From a bacterium (GTDB lineage Bacteria; Patescibacteriota; Minisyncoccia; Phycocordibacterales; UBA10002): a DNA stretch of 11,027 nt. Made by a program: the position numbers and the translations under genes. The stretch lies in contig JAUSFR010000081.1 in NCBI GenBank assembly GCA_030649775.1, forward strand, positions 1 through 11,027, given 5' to 3'. Shown here one piece after another: positions 10,896 through 11,027 of the stretch (positions are counted from its first letter, which is position 1; each line of letters starts with the position of its first letter). The notes beneath the pieces were generated by a model, which was not told the origin of the DNA, made no database searches, and saw only the letters and a program-made list of their open reading frames with translations.

Positions 10896-11027
10896 ATGCT
10901 AGGTGGCTCCTATTCAGATATGAAAAAATACCGCCTTCTCGCGATACTCTCCGCTGGCTTGCAACTACAAGCAGGCGAGACCAATCTCGTTATCATTCCG
11001 ATTTCCCGCTCTCCGAGACCGGGGGAA
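10896..11027 (+). CDS. Possible start of a gene running off the window (partial)
   Basis: A frame is open from 10851 to the end, with a GTG at 10866 and ATGs at 10896 and 10920. From 10896 it begins MLGGSYSDMKKYRLLAILSA and continues to the edge for 44 residues. The composition (KK followed by a hydrophobic stretch, then a strand-like NLVIIPIS) is protein-like, but no family is recognisable and no Shine-Dalgarno is obvious. It would be divergent from metK. Confidence 0.3.
   Translation, partial: MLGGSYSDMKKYRLLAILSAGLQLQAGETNLVIIPISRSPRPGE

Overview
The window looks like part of a Patescibacteria (Candidate Phyla Radiation, probably Parcubacteria-like) chromosome. This is inferred from gene content and style: compact genes, a short four-S1-domain protein, a type-2 OMP decarboxylase translationally coupled to a divergent phosphoribosyltransferase, a DUF5654-like membrane protein, and several genes whose -10 box lies only 6-13 nt from the ATG (leaderless or nearly so). 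TGA is used as a stop, so the code is standard.

Layout. 1-105: the tail of an unidentified gene. 265-1407 (+): a ribosomal protein S1-like gene, followed by back-to-back terminators. 1561-2406 (-): a membrane-anchored protein of unknown function. 2663-4453 (+): a methyltransferase with the signature motifs of methionine S-methyltransferase, then a homocysteine S-methyltransferase. 4454-4777: a gene-free, highly structured stretch that looks like noncoding RNA. 4792-5211 (+): a small HxGH nucleotidyltransferase. 5325-6925 (+): pyrF overlapping an orotate-phosphoribosyltransferase-like gene. 6976-8547 (-): DUF5654-like protein, the hicBA toxin-antitoxin pair and a HAD phosphatase. 8653-9123 (+): an unknown 156-residue protein. 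9269-10324 (-): metK, behind a SAM-I riboswitch at about 10525-10652. 10653-11027: promoters, a strong hairpin and perhaps the start of another gene.

The genes form two metabolic themes. MetK makes S-adenosylmethionine (SAM) under SAM feedback. The MMT-like enzyme could use SAM to methylate methionine to S-methylmethionine (SMM), and the neighbouring homocysteine methyltransferase could use SMM to convert homocysteine to methionine. Together these would make an SMM cycle, best known from plants. The second theme is the end of UMP synthesis (OPRT-like protein and PyrF).

The other main pattern is a set of four AT- or GC-rich arrays with a 7-nt period. Each lies directly 3' of a stop codon and is read in the sense of that gene: S1, metK, hicA and the HAD gene. 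Two distant arrays share an exact 16-nt string. All assignments come from reading the sequence; no database search was possible.
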